Source: Bacillota bacterium
GTDB lineage: Bacteria > Bacillota_G > Limnochordia > DTU010
Length of the DNA: 31,462 nt
Assembly: GCA_012799255.1 (NCBI GenBank)
Contig: JAAZLQ010000015.1
Span: 1 to 31,462, forward strand
Direction of reading: 5' to 3'
Notes under the pieces: model-generated
The model's database searches: none
What the model was told of the DNA's origin: nothing
What the model saw: the letters and a program-made list of their open reading frames with translations, nothing else
In this document: one piece after another, positions 1-7,633 of the stretch
How positions within the stretch are numbered: the stretch's first letter is position 1
Layout: every line of letters starts with the position of its first letter
Position numbers and translations under genes: made by a program

Positions 1-778
1 TAACTCGTGTACCGTCACAGCCTGTGCCACAGGAACCCATTCTATCGGCGATGCTTTTCGGATTGTTGCTAGGGGATATGCAGACATAATGCTGGCAGGA
101 GGAACCGAAGCGGCACTTTGTCCACTAGGATTGGCGGGATTTATAGCGGCAAGAGCCCTTTCTACTCGCAATGAGGAGCCTACCAAGGCTTCGCGCCCCT
201 TTGACAAAACCAGAGATGGATTTGTGATGGGCGAAGGGGCAGGAGTACTAGTCTTAGAAAGTCTATCCCATGCCCTGGCCAGGAGAGCCAACATTTATGG
301 AGAGATTATTGGCTATGGTGCCAGCGGTGATGCTTACCACATTACTAGTCCAGCACCGGAGGGTGAAGGGGCTCAGCGGGCCATGCGTGAGGCAATCAAG
401 GATGCTAATCTTCAGCCCGATGAGGTGGATTACATCAACGCACATGGTACATCCACGGAGTACAATGATCTCTATGAAACTATGGCGATCAAGCACGTGT
501 TTGGAGAACATGCTTATAAACTGGCAGTCAGTTCAACTAAATCCTTAACTGGTCATTTATTGGGGGCTGCGGGGGCAATTGAAGCCGCGGTTTGCTTATT
601 GGCCCTCAAAGAGCAGGTTGTACCGGGAACGTACAACTATGAGCACCCAGACCCAGAATGTGACTTAGACTATGTGCCCAACCGATCTAGACCGGGTAAG
701 TATACTGTGGCCCTTTCTAATTCATTTGGCTTTGGTGGACACAATGCCACACTTTCATTTAAAAGGTGGGATAGTTGA
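1..778 (+). CDS. fabF: 3-oxoacyl-[acyl-carrier-protein] synthase II (5' truncated)
   Basis: This is the C-terminal part of a beta-ketoacyl-ACP synthase. The reading frame is already open at base 2, so the ATG at 89 is internal and the true start lies outside the window. The enzyme condenses malonyl-ACP with acyl-ACP in cytosolic fatty-acid chain elongation. The catalytic Cys is encoded at 23-25 within [14 protein letters not shown]. The two active-site His codons are at 443-445 (NAHGTST) and 554-556 ([12 protein letters not shown]), so the C-H-H triad is complete. The glycine-rich C-terminal motif [10 protein letters not shown] is also present. Its stop codon overlaps the rnc start by one base (TGATG), which suggests translational coupling. 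FabF rather than FabB is inferred from the Firmicute context next to rnc. Confidence 0.95.
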   Translation, partial: NSCTVTACATGTHSIGDAFRIVARGYADIMLAGGTEAALCPLGLAGFIAARALSTRNEEPTKASRPFDKTRDGFVMGEGAGVLVLESLSHALARRANIYGEIIGYGASGDAYHITSPAPEGEGAQRAMREAIKDANLQPDEVDYINAHGTSTEYNDLYETMAIKHVFGEHAYKLAVSSTKSLTGHLLGAAGAIEAAVCLLALKEQVVPGTYNYEHPDPECDLDYVPNRSRPGKYTVALSNSFGFGGHNATLSFKRWDS

Positions 779-1434
779 TGGACCTCGAAGAAAAATTGGG
801 CTATAAGTTTCAGGATAAGGAGCTCTTGGATTTGGCCTTGACCCATCGCTCCCTATCCCGTAAGCCTGAACAAAACAACGAACGTTTGGAATTCTTAGGG
901 GATGCTGTTCTACAACTCACAGTAAGTACTTTTTTGTATCACAAGTTTCCCCATATGCCAGAGGGTGAACTGGCAAAAACTCGTTCACTATTAGTGCGCG
1001 AGTCCACTTTAGCCAAGGTGGCACGGAAGCTTGGTTTAAATCACTTTCTAATGGTGGGTGAGGGCGAGAAACGTTCCCATGCGCAGGAACGGGATTCTTT
1101 GCTTTGCGATGTCTTAGAAGCGGTCTATGGAGCAATTTATCTTGATGCAGGCTTTGAAAGGGCGCAAGAAGTTATCCTGCGTCATCTACCCGAATGGGAT
1201 TCCAGAGAAATAACCAGAATTGATGCGAAGTCTACATTGCAAGAGCACTTTCAACAAATCGCTAAAAAGCCACCTGTTTACAATTTGATACAAGAAACCG
1301 GACCTGACCATGACAAACGGTTTGTGGTTGAAGTACGCTTTGAAGGTGAATTGTTGGGTGAAGGAATAGGTACTACAAAAAAAGAGGCAGAACAAGAAGC
1401 AGCCAGAAGTGCCTTGGCTAGATTGAAGATTTAA
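778..1434 (+). CDS. rnc: Ribonuclease III
   Basis: RNase III cleaves double-stranded RNA and is needed for rRNA precursor processing and turnover of structured mRNA. The 218-residue length is normal for the family. The endonuclease signature ERLEFLGDAVL occupies residues 35-45, giving the metal ligands Glu35, Glu38 and Asp42. The second acidic cluster is Asp111 and Glu114 in CDVLEAVYGAIYLDAG. A double-stranded RNA binding domain fills about residues 150-217 and ends in KKEAEQEAARSALARL. I chose the ATG at 778, which overlaps the fabF stop; a TTG directly before it at 775 would add one residue. The stop codon overlaps that of the opposing regulator gene, so the two genes converge with no space between them. 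Confidence 0.97.
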   Translation: MDLEEKLGYKFQDKELLDLALTHRSLSRKPEQNNERLEFLGDAVLQLTVSTFLYHKFPHMPEGELAKTRSLLVRESTLAKVARKLGLNHFLMVGEGEKRSHAQERDSLLCDVLEAVYGAIYLDAGFERAQEVILRHLPEWDSREITRIDAKSTLQEHFQQIAKKPPVYNLIQETGPDHDKRFVVEVRFEGELLGEGIGTTKKEAEQEAARSALARLKI

Positions 1435-2021
1435 GGTAAGAAGTTACGCTGTTGGTGAAGGATAACTCCAACAGTGTTCAATGTGGAAGGGTAGTATTGG
1501 AGTGTGTTGGGCTCCACAATGTACCCATTCACATTCTTTCCGATAAGGAAATCTTGGTGGGTCTTAAAGAGCATCCATTCAGCATGCGAAGGTGTACTAC
1601 CTTCAGAAATTACTAGGATGTCATTTTCAATAAACCAGGGACTATATCTATTTGTTCCCACGCGAATTGCAAATAAGCCCTGTGGCTCAGGATGGTTATG
1701 TAAATGGTACCATTCTTCCACAGGGGTTTCTTCTTTCGGGTTCCAGCTGAAGAGGGGTATTGGTACTAAGTAGTGACTGACGCCTTGGATCTCAATGGAC
1801 CGAGACTGCTTTGTGGGGCTCGGATCGCCTAAGACTTGTCGCTTAAACTCATTAATACCACTCACATTAGCCTTTTCCAACCAATAATAAACAGATTTAC
1901 TGTCGGCGAATTTTAACTCTGCTGCAATTTTGCGCACGGTAATACTGGGATCTTTTTTGATTAGGGCTGCGATCTGGGCTAGATAGTCTGAATATGGCAA
2001 GGAATCCCACTCTCCCGTCAA
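1431..2021 (-). CDS. HTH regulator with LexA/CI-type (S24-like) C-terminal domain, probably non-cleaving
   Basis: This is a two-domain protein of up to 196 residues. Residues about 13-62 look like a helix-turn-helix, with core ITVRKIAAELKFADSKSVYY. After a linker rich in Pro, Ser and Lys, residues about 85-196 read like the S24/LexA fold: FAIRV at 117-121, SPWFIENDILVIS at 127-139, and a C-terminal strand GYIVEPNTLQYYP. In LexA-like repressors the segment after FALRV carries G-D-S-M with the catalytic Ser. Here the aligned residues are T-N-R-Y, so the self-cleavage Ser appears to be lost. The start is uncertain: TTG at 2021 has little ribosome site, while TTG at 2000 has GGGAG about ten bases upstream. 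The gene is divergent from the sigma factor. Regulation of that neighbour is inferred only from position. No specific family name is recognised. Confidence 0.7.
   Translation of the reverse strand: MTGEWDSLPYSDYLAQIAALIKKDPSITVRKIAAELKFADSKSVYYWLEKANVSGINEFKRQVLGDPSPTKQSRSIEIQGVSHYLVPIPLFSWNPKEETPVEEWYHLHNHPEPQGLFAIRVGTNRYSPWFIENDILVISEGSTPSHAEWMLFKTHQDFLIGKNVNGYIVEPNTLQYYPSTLNTVGVILHQQRNFLP
1446..1477. repeat. Inverted repeat just beyond the rnc stop, inside the 3' end of the opposing gene
   Basis: Arms ACGCTGTTGG (1446-1455) and CCAACAGTGT (1468-1477) form ten pairs with one G-T, around a 12-base loop. It begins 12 bases after the rnc stop and lies inside the last codons of the minus-strand regulator. 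No T-run follows on either strand, so it is not a classical intrinsic terminator. It could still stabilise or delimit the rnc transcript 3' end. Confidence 0.4.
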
Positions 2022-2044
2022 CGTTTTCTAAGAATAGGATTCAG

Positions 2045-2073
2045 TGTATAAAAACCAAAAACCTTTACATAAA
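2045..2073 (-). promoter_or_regulatory. Possible promoter of the S24-like regulator
   Basis: On the minus strand, TTTATG (plus 2068-2073) and TATACA (plus 2045-2050) are 17 bases apart. The -10 is fair and the -35 weak. The spacer and -35 fall inside the left half of the inverted repeat at 2058-2106, so a protein bound there would be expected to affect this promoter. Confidence 0.35.
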
Positions 2074-2106
2074 CCATGGTCGAAACAGTGGTTTAACTGA
2101 GGTTTT
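2058..2106. promoter_or_regulatory. Two-tier inverted repeat, candidate operator between divergent genes
   Basis: Inner arms TAAACCA (2070-2076) and TGGTTTA (2089-2095) are nested in outer arms AAAACCT (2058-2064) and AGGTTTT (2100-2106). All four arms share nearly the same centre at about 2082. Each half carries two AACC units one helical turn or so apart, which is what a dimer or tetramer of an HTH protein would bind. It lies between the regulator and sigma-factor genes. The natural candidate ligand is the adjacent S24-like regulator (inference). Confidence 0.5.
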
Positions 2107-2139
2107 CATAGATAAAATACATAACTTATGGGTAAAAAA

Positions 2140-2243
2140 CTCAGCTTTCTGAAAGTTGAGGAGTAAAGTGACCTCCCCTAGGCATAGTGAGCCGAGCCAT
2201 GCATATATATGGACTAGGGAGCCTGGACTATAAGGGGAGGTTG
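2140..2243 (+). promoter_or_regulatory. Structured leader of the sigma-factor gene; Shine-Dalgarno in a hairpin
   Basis: Hairpin 1 pairs CTCAGCTT (2140-2147) with AAGTTGAG (2153-2160) around TCTGA. Hairpin 2 pairs ACCTCCCCT (2171-2179) with AGGGGAGGT (2233-2241). These are nine Watson-Crick pairs, and the 3' arm is the ribosome site of the gene starting at 2249. Inside it AGGC (2180-2183) can pair with GCCT (2221-2224). The same 5' arm can instead pair, as CTCCCCTAG (2173-2181), with CTAGGGAG (2214-2221) with one bulged C, which would free the ribosome site. Two mutually exclusive pairings of this kind are typical of cis-acting translational switches. No known riboswitch class is recognised. 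Confidence 0.5.
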
Positions 2244-2248
2244 ACGCG

Positions 2249-2941
2249 ATGGAAATGGATAATCAAACCATTGATCTGGACCTAATTCAGAAGGTTCGGG
2301 CTGGCGATGAGAATGCCCGGGACAGCCTTGTGGTCAAATATATACCCATGGTGAAGTACATTATTCGCAACTATTACTCATCCTTTTTAGACTTTGAAGA
2401 CCTGTTGCAGGAAGGGCTTATTGGTCTACTTAGTGCTATTGAGGAGTACAAACCTGATGAGTATGACGTCAAGTTCAGCTCATTTGCTTACATTTGCATC
2501 ATCCGGCGCGTCTACAATGTGATCAAACAGACCACTGGTAACAAACACCGCCTACTAAATGAGGCCACTTCACTTCAAACTCCTATAGGAAGCGATGACA
2601 GTCGTACAATTTTGGATTTTGTCTCTGCCGGAATTGGTCCCTTTGACCCTGAAGCGGTCTTTGAGAACAAATATGTGAACGAAGTAATCGGCGAAGTTCT
2701 GCGTAATCACCTTTCACTCTTAGAGTATGCGGTTATTATCCGACTGCTCAAAGGGTACACTGCTCGAGAAATCGAGGAAGAAATCGGAGTTGGTCTGAAG
2801 GTAATTGATAATGCCAGAACTAGGGTTAGGAGTAAACTGCGCCGTCTTTTGGACGAACATGGTTCCCTGCTTAGCCCTCAGGTGCCTACCAACGTGCGGC
2901 GAAGGGAAGACCTTTACTTTGACCTACCAGTGAGCAGATAG
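2249..2941 (+). CDS. Sigma-70 family factor of the SigH (Spo0H) type
   Basis: This 230-residue sigma factor directs RNA polymerase to a promoter subset. Region 2 spans about residues 25-95, with DLLQEG at 51-56 and the DNA-melting/-10 recognition helix FSSFAYICIIRRVYNVIKQ. Region 4 is an HTH around residues 155-200 (YTAREIEEEIGVGLKVIDNA). The linker segment KHRLLNEATSLQTPI...SRTILDFVSAG resembles the corresponding part of B. subtilis SigH, which is 218 residues. A 25-residue tail after region 4 is extra. SigH drives early stationary-phase and sporulation genes, but that role is assumed from the family here. The known sigH location is near secE/nusG, not between rnc and smc, so this could be a second paralog. 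Its SD AGGGGAGG lies eight bases before the ATG and can be masked by the leader hairpin. Confidence 0.85.
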   Translation: MEMDNQTIDLDLIQKVRAGDENARDSLVVKYIPMVKYIIRNYYSSFLDFEDLLQEGLIGLLSAIEEYKPDEYDVKFSSFAYICIIRRVYNVIKQTTGNKHRLLNEATSLQTPIGSDDSRTILDFVSAGIGPFDPEAVFENKYVNEVIGEVLRNHLSLLEYAVIIRLLKGYTAREIEEEIGVGLKVIDNARTRVRSKLRRLLDEHGSLLSPQVPTNVRRREDLYFDLPVSR

Positions 2942-2957
2942 GTGGGTGGTTCTTTTT

Positions 2958-3006
2958 TCCTCCAAGGTGTGATACAATAGGCAAGGTAAGTATTGGTCTT
3001 GGAGGA
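2958..3006 (+). repeat. Inverted repeat overlapping the smc ribosome site
   Basis: TCCTCCAAG (2958-2966) is a perfect nine-base complement of CTTGGAGGA (2998-3006), which contains the smc Shine-Dalgarno. The 5' arm lies upstream of the start expected for the local promoter. Only read-through RNA from the sigma-factor gene would therefore contain both arms and be able to mask the site. Confidence 0.45.
2970..2978 (+). promoter_or_regulatory. Extended -10 promoter before smc
   Basis: TGATACAAT is an extended -10 (TG-n-TACAAT, hexamer 2973-2978). The -35 position at 17 bases holds only a weak TTCTTT. Transcription would begin near 2985, leaving a leader of about 27 bases with SD GGAGGAG (3001-3007) before the ATG at 3012. 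Confidence 0.5.
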
Positions 3007-3011
3007 GTTTT

Positions 3012-6000
3012 ATGCGCTTAAAACGCTTGGAAATTCAAGGATTTAAATCATTCGCGCGATCCGTTTGCCTCGAATTTGGTCCAGGCATCACTGCCATTGT
3101 GGGTCCAAATGGTAGCGGAAAAAGCAATATCTCCGATGCGTTGCGCTGGGTTTTGGGTGAACAAAGCATCAAGAGTCTACGGGGCAGCAAGATGGAGGAC
3201 GTCATTTTTGCCGGTTCTGACGGTAAGAAGCCCCTAGGTATGGCTGAGGTTCAATTAACGCTTGATAACTCCCAAGGTTTCTTACCTGTTGAATACACGG
3301 AAGTAACCATCACTCGACGTGTCTACCGCTCAGGAGATAGCGAGTTTTTTATTAATAAGCAAAGTTGTCGTCTGAAGGATATCCACGATCTGTTTACTGA
3401 CACTGGATTAGGTCGGGAAAGCTATGCAGTTGTAGGACAAGGTCAAATAGATGCGGTGCTCAGTGTTCGCTCGGAGGACCGCCGAATTTTGCTGGAAGAG
3501 ACTGCTGGTATCGTCAAGTATCGCCAACGTAAGGAGCAAGCTTTGCGTAAGCTAGAAGAAACCAGCGTCGATTTACTACGGGTAACAGATGTACTACATG
3601 AATTGGAAGGTCAGTTAGGACCCTTAGGCGAGCAGGCGAAAAAAGCCCGCCTCTATTTGGATTTGGCGGACAAGCTTCAGGCGGCCGAATTGGACTATTA
3701 TCATCTTGTGTGGCAAAACTTGGACAATAAACTGAAGCAAAACGAACAAGAGTATCAAGACCTGGGGCAGGAGTATCAGTCTTGGAATCAGAGGTTGGAG
3801 GAACTGGAAACCAGAACTGCAGAGTTGGAAGTGCGAGGCCAGTTGCTGAATGACGAGATTGAGCAAAAACAGCAAGAACTGGTTGATCTTGGCACAGCTT
3901 ATAATCAAGGTGTTCATACAATCGAACTGCACCAGGATCGGATCAAGACACAAGAAGCACGGAGTGGCCAGTTGGTCACCTCAATTGCTGAATATGAAGA
4001 ACAACTGAAAGATCTTCATGGCGAGAACTCCGTTTTAAAAGAAGCACTGCAGAAGCTCTTAAACGAGATCGCAGCTCAAGAGCAGGTGATTGCTAGCGCC
4101 CATGAGGGGATGGAGAACTTACAGGATAAGCATAAACAAGTTCAAACTGAGATAAGCAAACTCAAAGATGAGTTTTTTGATTTCATGAGGGAGTTGGCAG
4201 AGAGACGTAATTTCCAAAGGAGTTTCGCAGACCGCCAGAAGAACCTAGAGGAACAGATTTCCATGAATGCATTGGAACAGACCAAATTGGCGGAGAGGAT
4301 CGTTCAAACCCAAGAGGAAATCGAGACACTTCACGGACGCCTTCAAGAGTTTAATCAGGAACTAGAGAAACAGGGACTTGAGGAAAGACAGACCCAGAGC
4401 GATTTGGCTAAAGCTAAGGTTCGCTTGGCTAAGCACCAGGAAAGGCGCGGCCAACTGGAATCCGAAATTGCTCGGGTTACTTCTCGTTTGAAAACCCTAC
4501 AAGAGTTAGAGGAAGGTTATGAGGGCTACGCTTTTGGAGTAAGGCGAGTAATGCAACATAGCGAAATGGCCAAGCTCGTCTTAGGAACGGTAGCAGATGT
4601 GGTGCAAGTTCCACAAGGGCTGGAAACCGCATTTGAAGTCGCCCTTGGAGCTAGTTTACAGAATTTAATTACGCGCGGAGAAGCTGATGCCAAAAAGATT
4701 ATTTCTTGGTTGCAGAGGGTGCAAGGTGGTCGAGTGACCATTCTGCCACTTGATAGCGTTCAGGGAGTGGAGTTTTCCTCTGAGGTTAAGGAACTCTTAC
4801 AGCAACCAGGAGTACTGGGTCCTGCCCTCGACTTGTTGAAATTCTCTGAGCAATACCGTCCTGCGCTTGCCTCTCTTTTAGGCCGTGTAGCGATCACGGA
4901 GGATCTGGATACCGCCTTACTGTTGAAAAGACAGTTGAGGCAATTTTCGCGTCTAGTAACGAGAGATGGATCGGTGGTGTTTCCAAGCGGTGCCATGACG
5001 GGTGGGAGTTTGAATAACCGTACTTCTGGCCTTTTGGCGCGCAAAGGCGAACTAAGTAACTTGGAAGAAAAGTTGGCCAGCCTAAACCAAGAGGTAGGCT
5101 TGGAAAGTAGCCGTGAGCAGGCACTTACCCAAGAAATTTCCTTGATGGAACAAGCCTTAGTCAAGTTGCAAAATGAACAGATCGACACTAAGCTAGCGCT
5201 ACAGAGAACGAGTCAAGAGCAAGAACAAAAACTCCAGGAAACCCAGAAGCTTAGGACTGCCCATGGCGAGTTAGAAGCTAGGCTCGAAGAACTGCAGACT
5301 CTCTTAGCCAACCTTGGTTCCGAATGTGAGCAAGCTGCTACACAAGTGAGTGTGCTTGAGAGCGAGGAGGCCGAACGGCGTGCCCAAATTCAAAGGGAAG
5401 AAGCAGAGCTAATTGAGCTTACGGCTGCCCTGGATCAGCTCGCTCAAGAGGAGACAACCGAACGCGTACGTCTCGCAGAGCTCAAAGGAGAGCTCGAGAA
5501 TCAGAGGATTCGCTTAGCGAACTTAGAGCAGAAGAAGCAAGCAAGCCTAGCAGCACAAGAAGCAGCTCGCGAGGAGCTTACCATACTTGCGCAGGACAGA
5601 TTAGTCAATGAACAGATCATTCTTGAAACTAGACAAGCAAACGAAGAACGCAAGCAAAAGCAAACAGAACTTCAGGCGTACTTAGCACAAAAGAAGCTGG
5701 AGAGGCAAGAGGTTCAGAAAGAAAACGCGCAGTTAGGGGCAGAACTAATTCAGGCTCAAAAAGAACAGCTTAAAAGGGAACGTGCCCTTTACAAGCTAGA
5801 AGTTGAGATGGGCCAAGTGGAACAGAGCCGCGAGCAGATCCGAACAGTTCTCGCGGAAAGAGAACTTACACTTGCAAGTATCTTAAACAGAGAAGTATCA
5901 GAAAAAGAATCCACCTTGAAGAAAACTATCGAGACTGTGCGAGGTCAGATCAGAGCACTAGGTCTGGTGAATCCTGCGGCTAATGAGGAATATGAGCGCG

Positions 6001-6551
6001 TTTTGGAGCGCTGTTCATTTATGCAGACTCAACTGGCGGATTTGGACGAGGCAAGAGCTAGTCTGCAAGATGTGATCAATGAGATGGATAAACTCTGTCG
6101 AACCAAGCTACAGGAAGTTTTTGAGCAAGTAAGATTAGAGTTCCAACGCATATTCAGCCGGCTCTTTGTGGGAGGTACAGCTGACTTAATCCTCACTGAT
6201 CCCGAGTCTATTTTGACAACAGGGATAGATGTCATGGCCAAACCTCCAGGCAAAAAGCTACAAAACCTCCTATTACTATCTGGCGGAGAACGGGCTCTAA
6301 CGGCCATAGCCTTGCTGTTTGCCATTCGGAGAGTTAAACCCATCCCGTTTTGGGTTCTGGATGAAATAGATGCGGCTTTAGATGAGAGCAATCTCATTCG
6401 TTTTAATGAATTGATGGACGAATTTTCGCAAGAGACCCAGTTCTTGGTAGTTACCCACCGCCAAAGGACGATGGAAATGGCTCACAGTCTTTATGGGGTG
6501 ACAATGGGGGATCAGGGATTTTCTCAGATTATTTCAGTGGCATTGAACTAG
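3012..6551 (+). CDS. smc: Chromosome segregation ATPase SMC
   Basis: SMC is the ATPase core of bacterial condensin and works with ScpA and ScpB to compact and separate the nucleoid. The 1179-residue length is typical. The N-terminal head has the P-loop GPNGSGKS at residues 31-38. Coiled coil follows to about 500, rich in Glu, Gln and Lys heptads. The hinge spans about 505-660, from GYAFGVRRVM to the FPSGAMTGGS segment. A second coiled coil runs back to the C-terminal head. That head has the ABC signature LLLLSGGERALTAIALLFAI and Walker B FWVLDEIDAALDESN. All parts are intact. SD GGAGGAG precedes the ATG. The stop TAG overlaps the ribosome site of ftsY, so the two are probably co-transcribed. 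Confidence 0.98.
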   Translation: MRLKRLEIQGFKSFARSVCLEFGPGITAIVGPNGSGKSNISDALRWVLGEQSIKSLRGSKMEDVIFAGSDGKKPLGMAEVQLTLDNSQGFLPVEYTEVTITRRVYRSGDSEFFINKQSCRLKDIHDLFTDTGLGRESYAVVGQGQIDAVLSVRSEDRRILLEETAGIVKYRQRKEQALRKLEETSVDLLRVTDVLHELEGQLGPLGEQAKKARLYLDLADKLQAAELDYYHLVWQNLDNKLKQNEQEYQDLGQEYQSWNQRLEELETRTAELEVRGQLLNDEIEQKQQELVDLGTAYNQGVHTIELHQDRIKTQEARSGQLVTSIAEYEEQLKDLHGENSVLKEALQKLLNEIAAQEQVIASAHEGMENLQDKHKQVQTEISKLKDEFFDFMRELAERRNFQRSFADRQKNLEEQISMNALEQTKLAERIVQTQEEIETLHGRLQEFNQELEKQGLEERQTQSDLAKAKVRLAKHQERRGQLESEIARVTSRLKTLQELEEGYEGYAFGVRRVMQHSEMAKLVLGTVADVVQVPQGLETAFEVALGASLQNLITRGEADAKKIISWLQRVQGGRVTILPLDSVQGVEFSSEVKELLQQPGVLGPALDLLKFSEQYRPALASLLGRVAITEDLDTALLLKRQLRQFSRLVTRDGSVVFPSGAMTGGSLNNRTSGLLARKGELSNLEEKLASLNQEVGLESSREQALTQEISLMEQALVKLQNEQIDTKLALQRTSQEQEQKLQETQKLRTAHGELEARLEELQTLLANLGSECEQAATQVSVLESEEAERRAQIQREEAELIELTAALDQLAQEETTERVRLAELKGELENQRIRLANLEQKKQASLAAQEAAREELTILAQDRLVNEQIILETRQANEERKQKQTELQAYLAQKKLERQEVQKENAQLGAELIQAQKEQLKRERALYKLEVEMGQVEQSREQIRTVLAERELTLASILNREVSEKESTLKKTIETVRGQIRALGLVNPAANEEYERVLERCSFMQTQLADLDEARASLQDVINEMDKLCRTKLQEVFEQVRLEFQRIFSRLFVGGTADLILTDPESILTTGIDVMAKPPGKKLQNLLLLSGGERALTAIALLFAIRRVKPIPFWVLDEIDAALDESNLIRFNELMDEFSQETQFLVVTHRQRTMEMAHSLYGVTMGDQGFSQIISVALN

Positions 6552-6563
6552 GAGGCGATTAGT

Positions 6564-7619
6564 TTGTTTTGGAAGAAAATGTTTGGTAAGAAGTCAGCCA
6601 ACGAACCTGAAGAAAAAGCCCCAGAAATGGAGCAAGACCAACAAGAAGAACAACAGGAGCAACCGGAACAAGAGGAACATACTGAACAGCAAAAACAAGC
6701 TGGTTTTTTCAAGAAACTGGTTAGCGGTTTAGAAAAAACAAAACAGAATCTAGTTTATAAGCTAGAGGAAATTACCACAGGACGCAAGGTGGATGAGGAG
6801 CTCTTCGAGGAACTAGAAGAGGCCCTGATTCAAGCGGACTGCGGAGTTACTACTGCCATCTACTTAGTCGACAAATTGAGAGAGCGTGCTCGTGCAGAGA
6901 AAATAACGGAATCTGAACGAATCAGAAAGGTTCTTGTGGACGAAATCGTGGCATTGCTCGAAAAAAATGCTTCTACACTGAAAACTCCGGAACATCAGCC
7001 TTATGTAATTATGGTTGTGGGTGTCAATGGCGCAGGCAAGACCACTACCATCGCTAAGTTAGCGTATCGCTTCAAACAGGAGAACGCCAAAGTACTATTG
7101 GCTGCTGGAGACACCTTTAGGGCCGGTGCCATAGATCAACTTGGTGTATGGGCTAATCGGCTAGGAGTTGAACTGATCGCCCATCAAGAGGGATCGGATC
7201 CAGCTGCTGTTGCCTTTGATGCTGTTACCGCTGCTAAAGCCAGAGGCAGTGATGTTTTGATCCTGGATACCGCTGGTCGTCTGCAGACCAAAGTGAACCT
7301 AATGTCCGAACTTGCAAAAGTGTATCGAGTGGTCACCCGGGAACTCGGGCGGGAATTGGATGAGGTGCTCCTGGTTGTTGATGCCACAACAGGACAAAAC
7401 GCTTTATCTCAGGCAAAAGTGTTTAAAGAGGCCGTTCCTCTAACGGGTATTGCCCTCACCAAACTTGATGGAACCGCAAAGGGTGGTATTGTCTTAGCCC
7501 TGGCGAGCGAACTGGATTTGGCGGTTAAGCTTGTGGGTGTGGGAGAGCAATATGAGGATCTTCAGGACTTTGATCCTCATAACTTTGCTAGTGCACTCTT
7601 TGGCGAAATAGCGGATTGA
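6564..7619 (+). CDS. ftsY: Signal recognition particle receptor FtsY
   Basis: FtsY is the SRP receptor GTPase that docks Ffh-bound ribosomes at the membrane. It has 351 residues. The start is TTG, supported by AGGAGG at 6550-6555 eight bases upstream. Residues about 14-45 form a low-complexity acidic A domain dominated by Glu and Gln, then a basic FFKKLVSGLEKTKQNL segment likely to contact the membrane. The NG domain follows, with P-loop GVNGAGKT at 153-160, DTFRAGAIDQL, LDTAGRLQ, and TKLDGTAKGG near the C terminus. It closes with the typical VGVGEQYEDLQDFDP. It lies 12 bases after smc, as in other Firmicutes. Confidence 0.97.
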   Translation: MFWKKMFGKKSANEPEEKAPEMEQDQQEEQQEQPEQEEHTEQQKQAGFFKKLVSGLEKTKQNLVYKLEEITTGRKVDEELFEELEEALIQADCGVTTAIYLVDKLRERARAEKITESERIRKVLVDEIVALLEKNASTLKTPEHQPYVIMVVGVNGAGKTTTIAKLAYRFKQENAKVLLAAGDTFRAGAIDQLGVWANRLGVELIAHQEGSDPAAVAFDAVTAAKARGSDVLILDTAGRLQTKVNLMSELAKVYRVVTRELGRELDEVLLVVDATTGQNALSQAKVFKEAVPLTGIALTKLDGTAKGGIVLALASELDLAVKLVGVGEQYEDLQDFDPHNFASALFGEIAD

Positions 7620-7633
7620 TGGTAGTTTTGCCC

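Noticed and set aside
89..778. ATG at 89 as the start of a complete fabF-like gene
   Set aside because: The frame is open from base 2 and the catalytic Cys is encoded before position 89, so the gene is simply cut by the window edge.
3514..3921. Long minus-strand open frames inside smc (also 4760-5188 and 6029-6397)
   Set aside because: They lie fully within the intact smc frame, have no ribosome sites and show low-complexity compositions expected from reading coiled-coil codons backwards.
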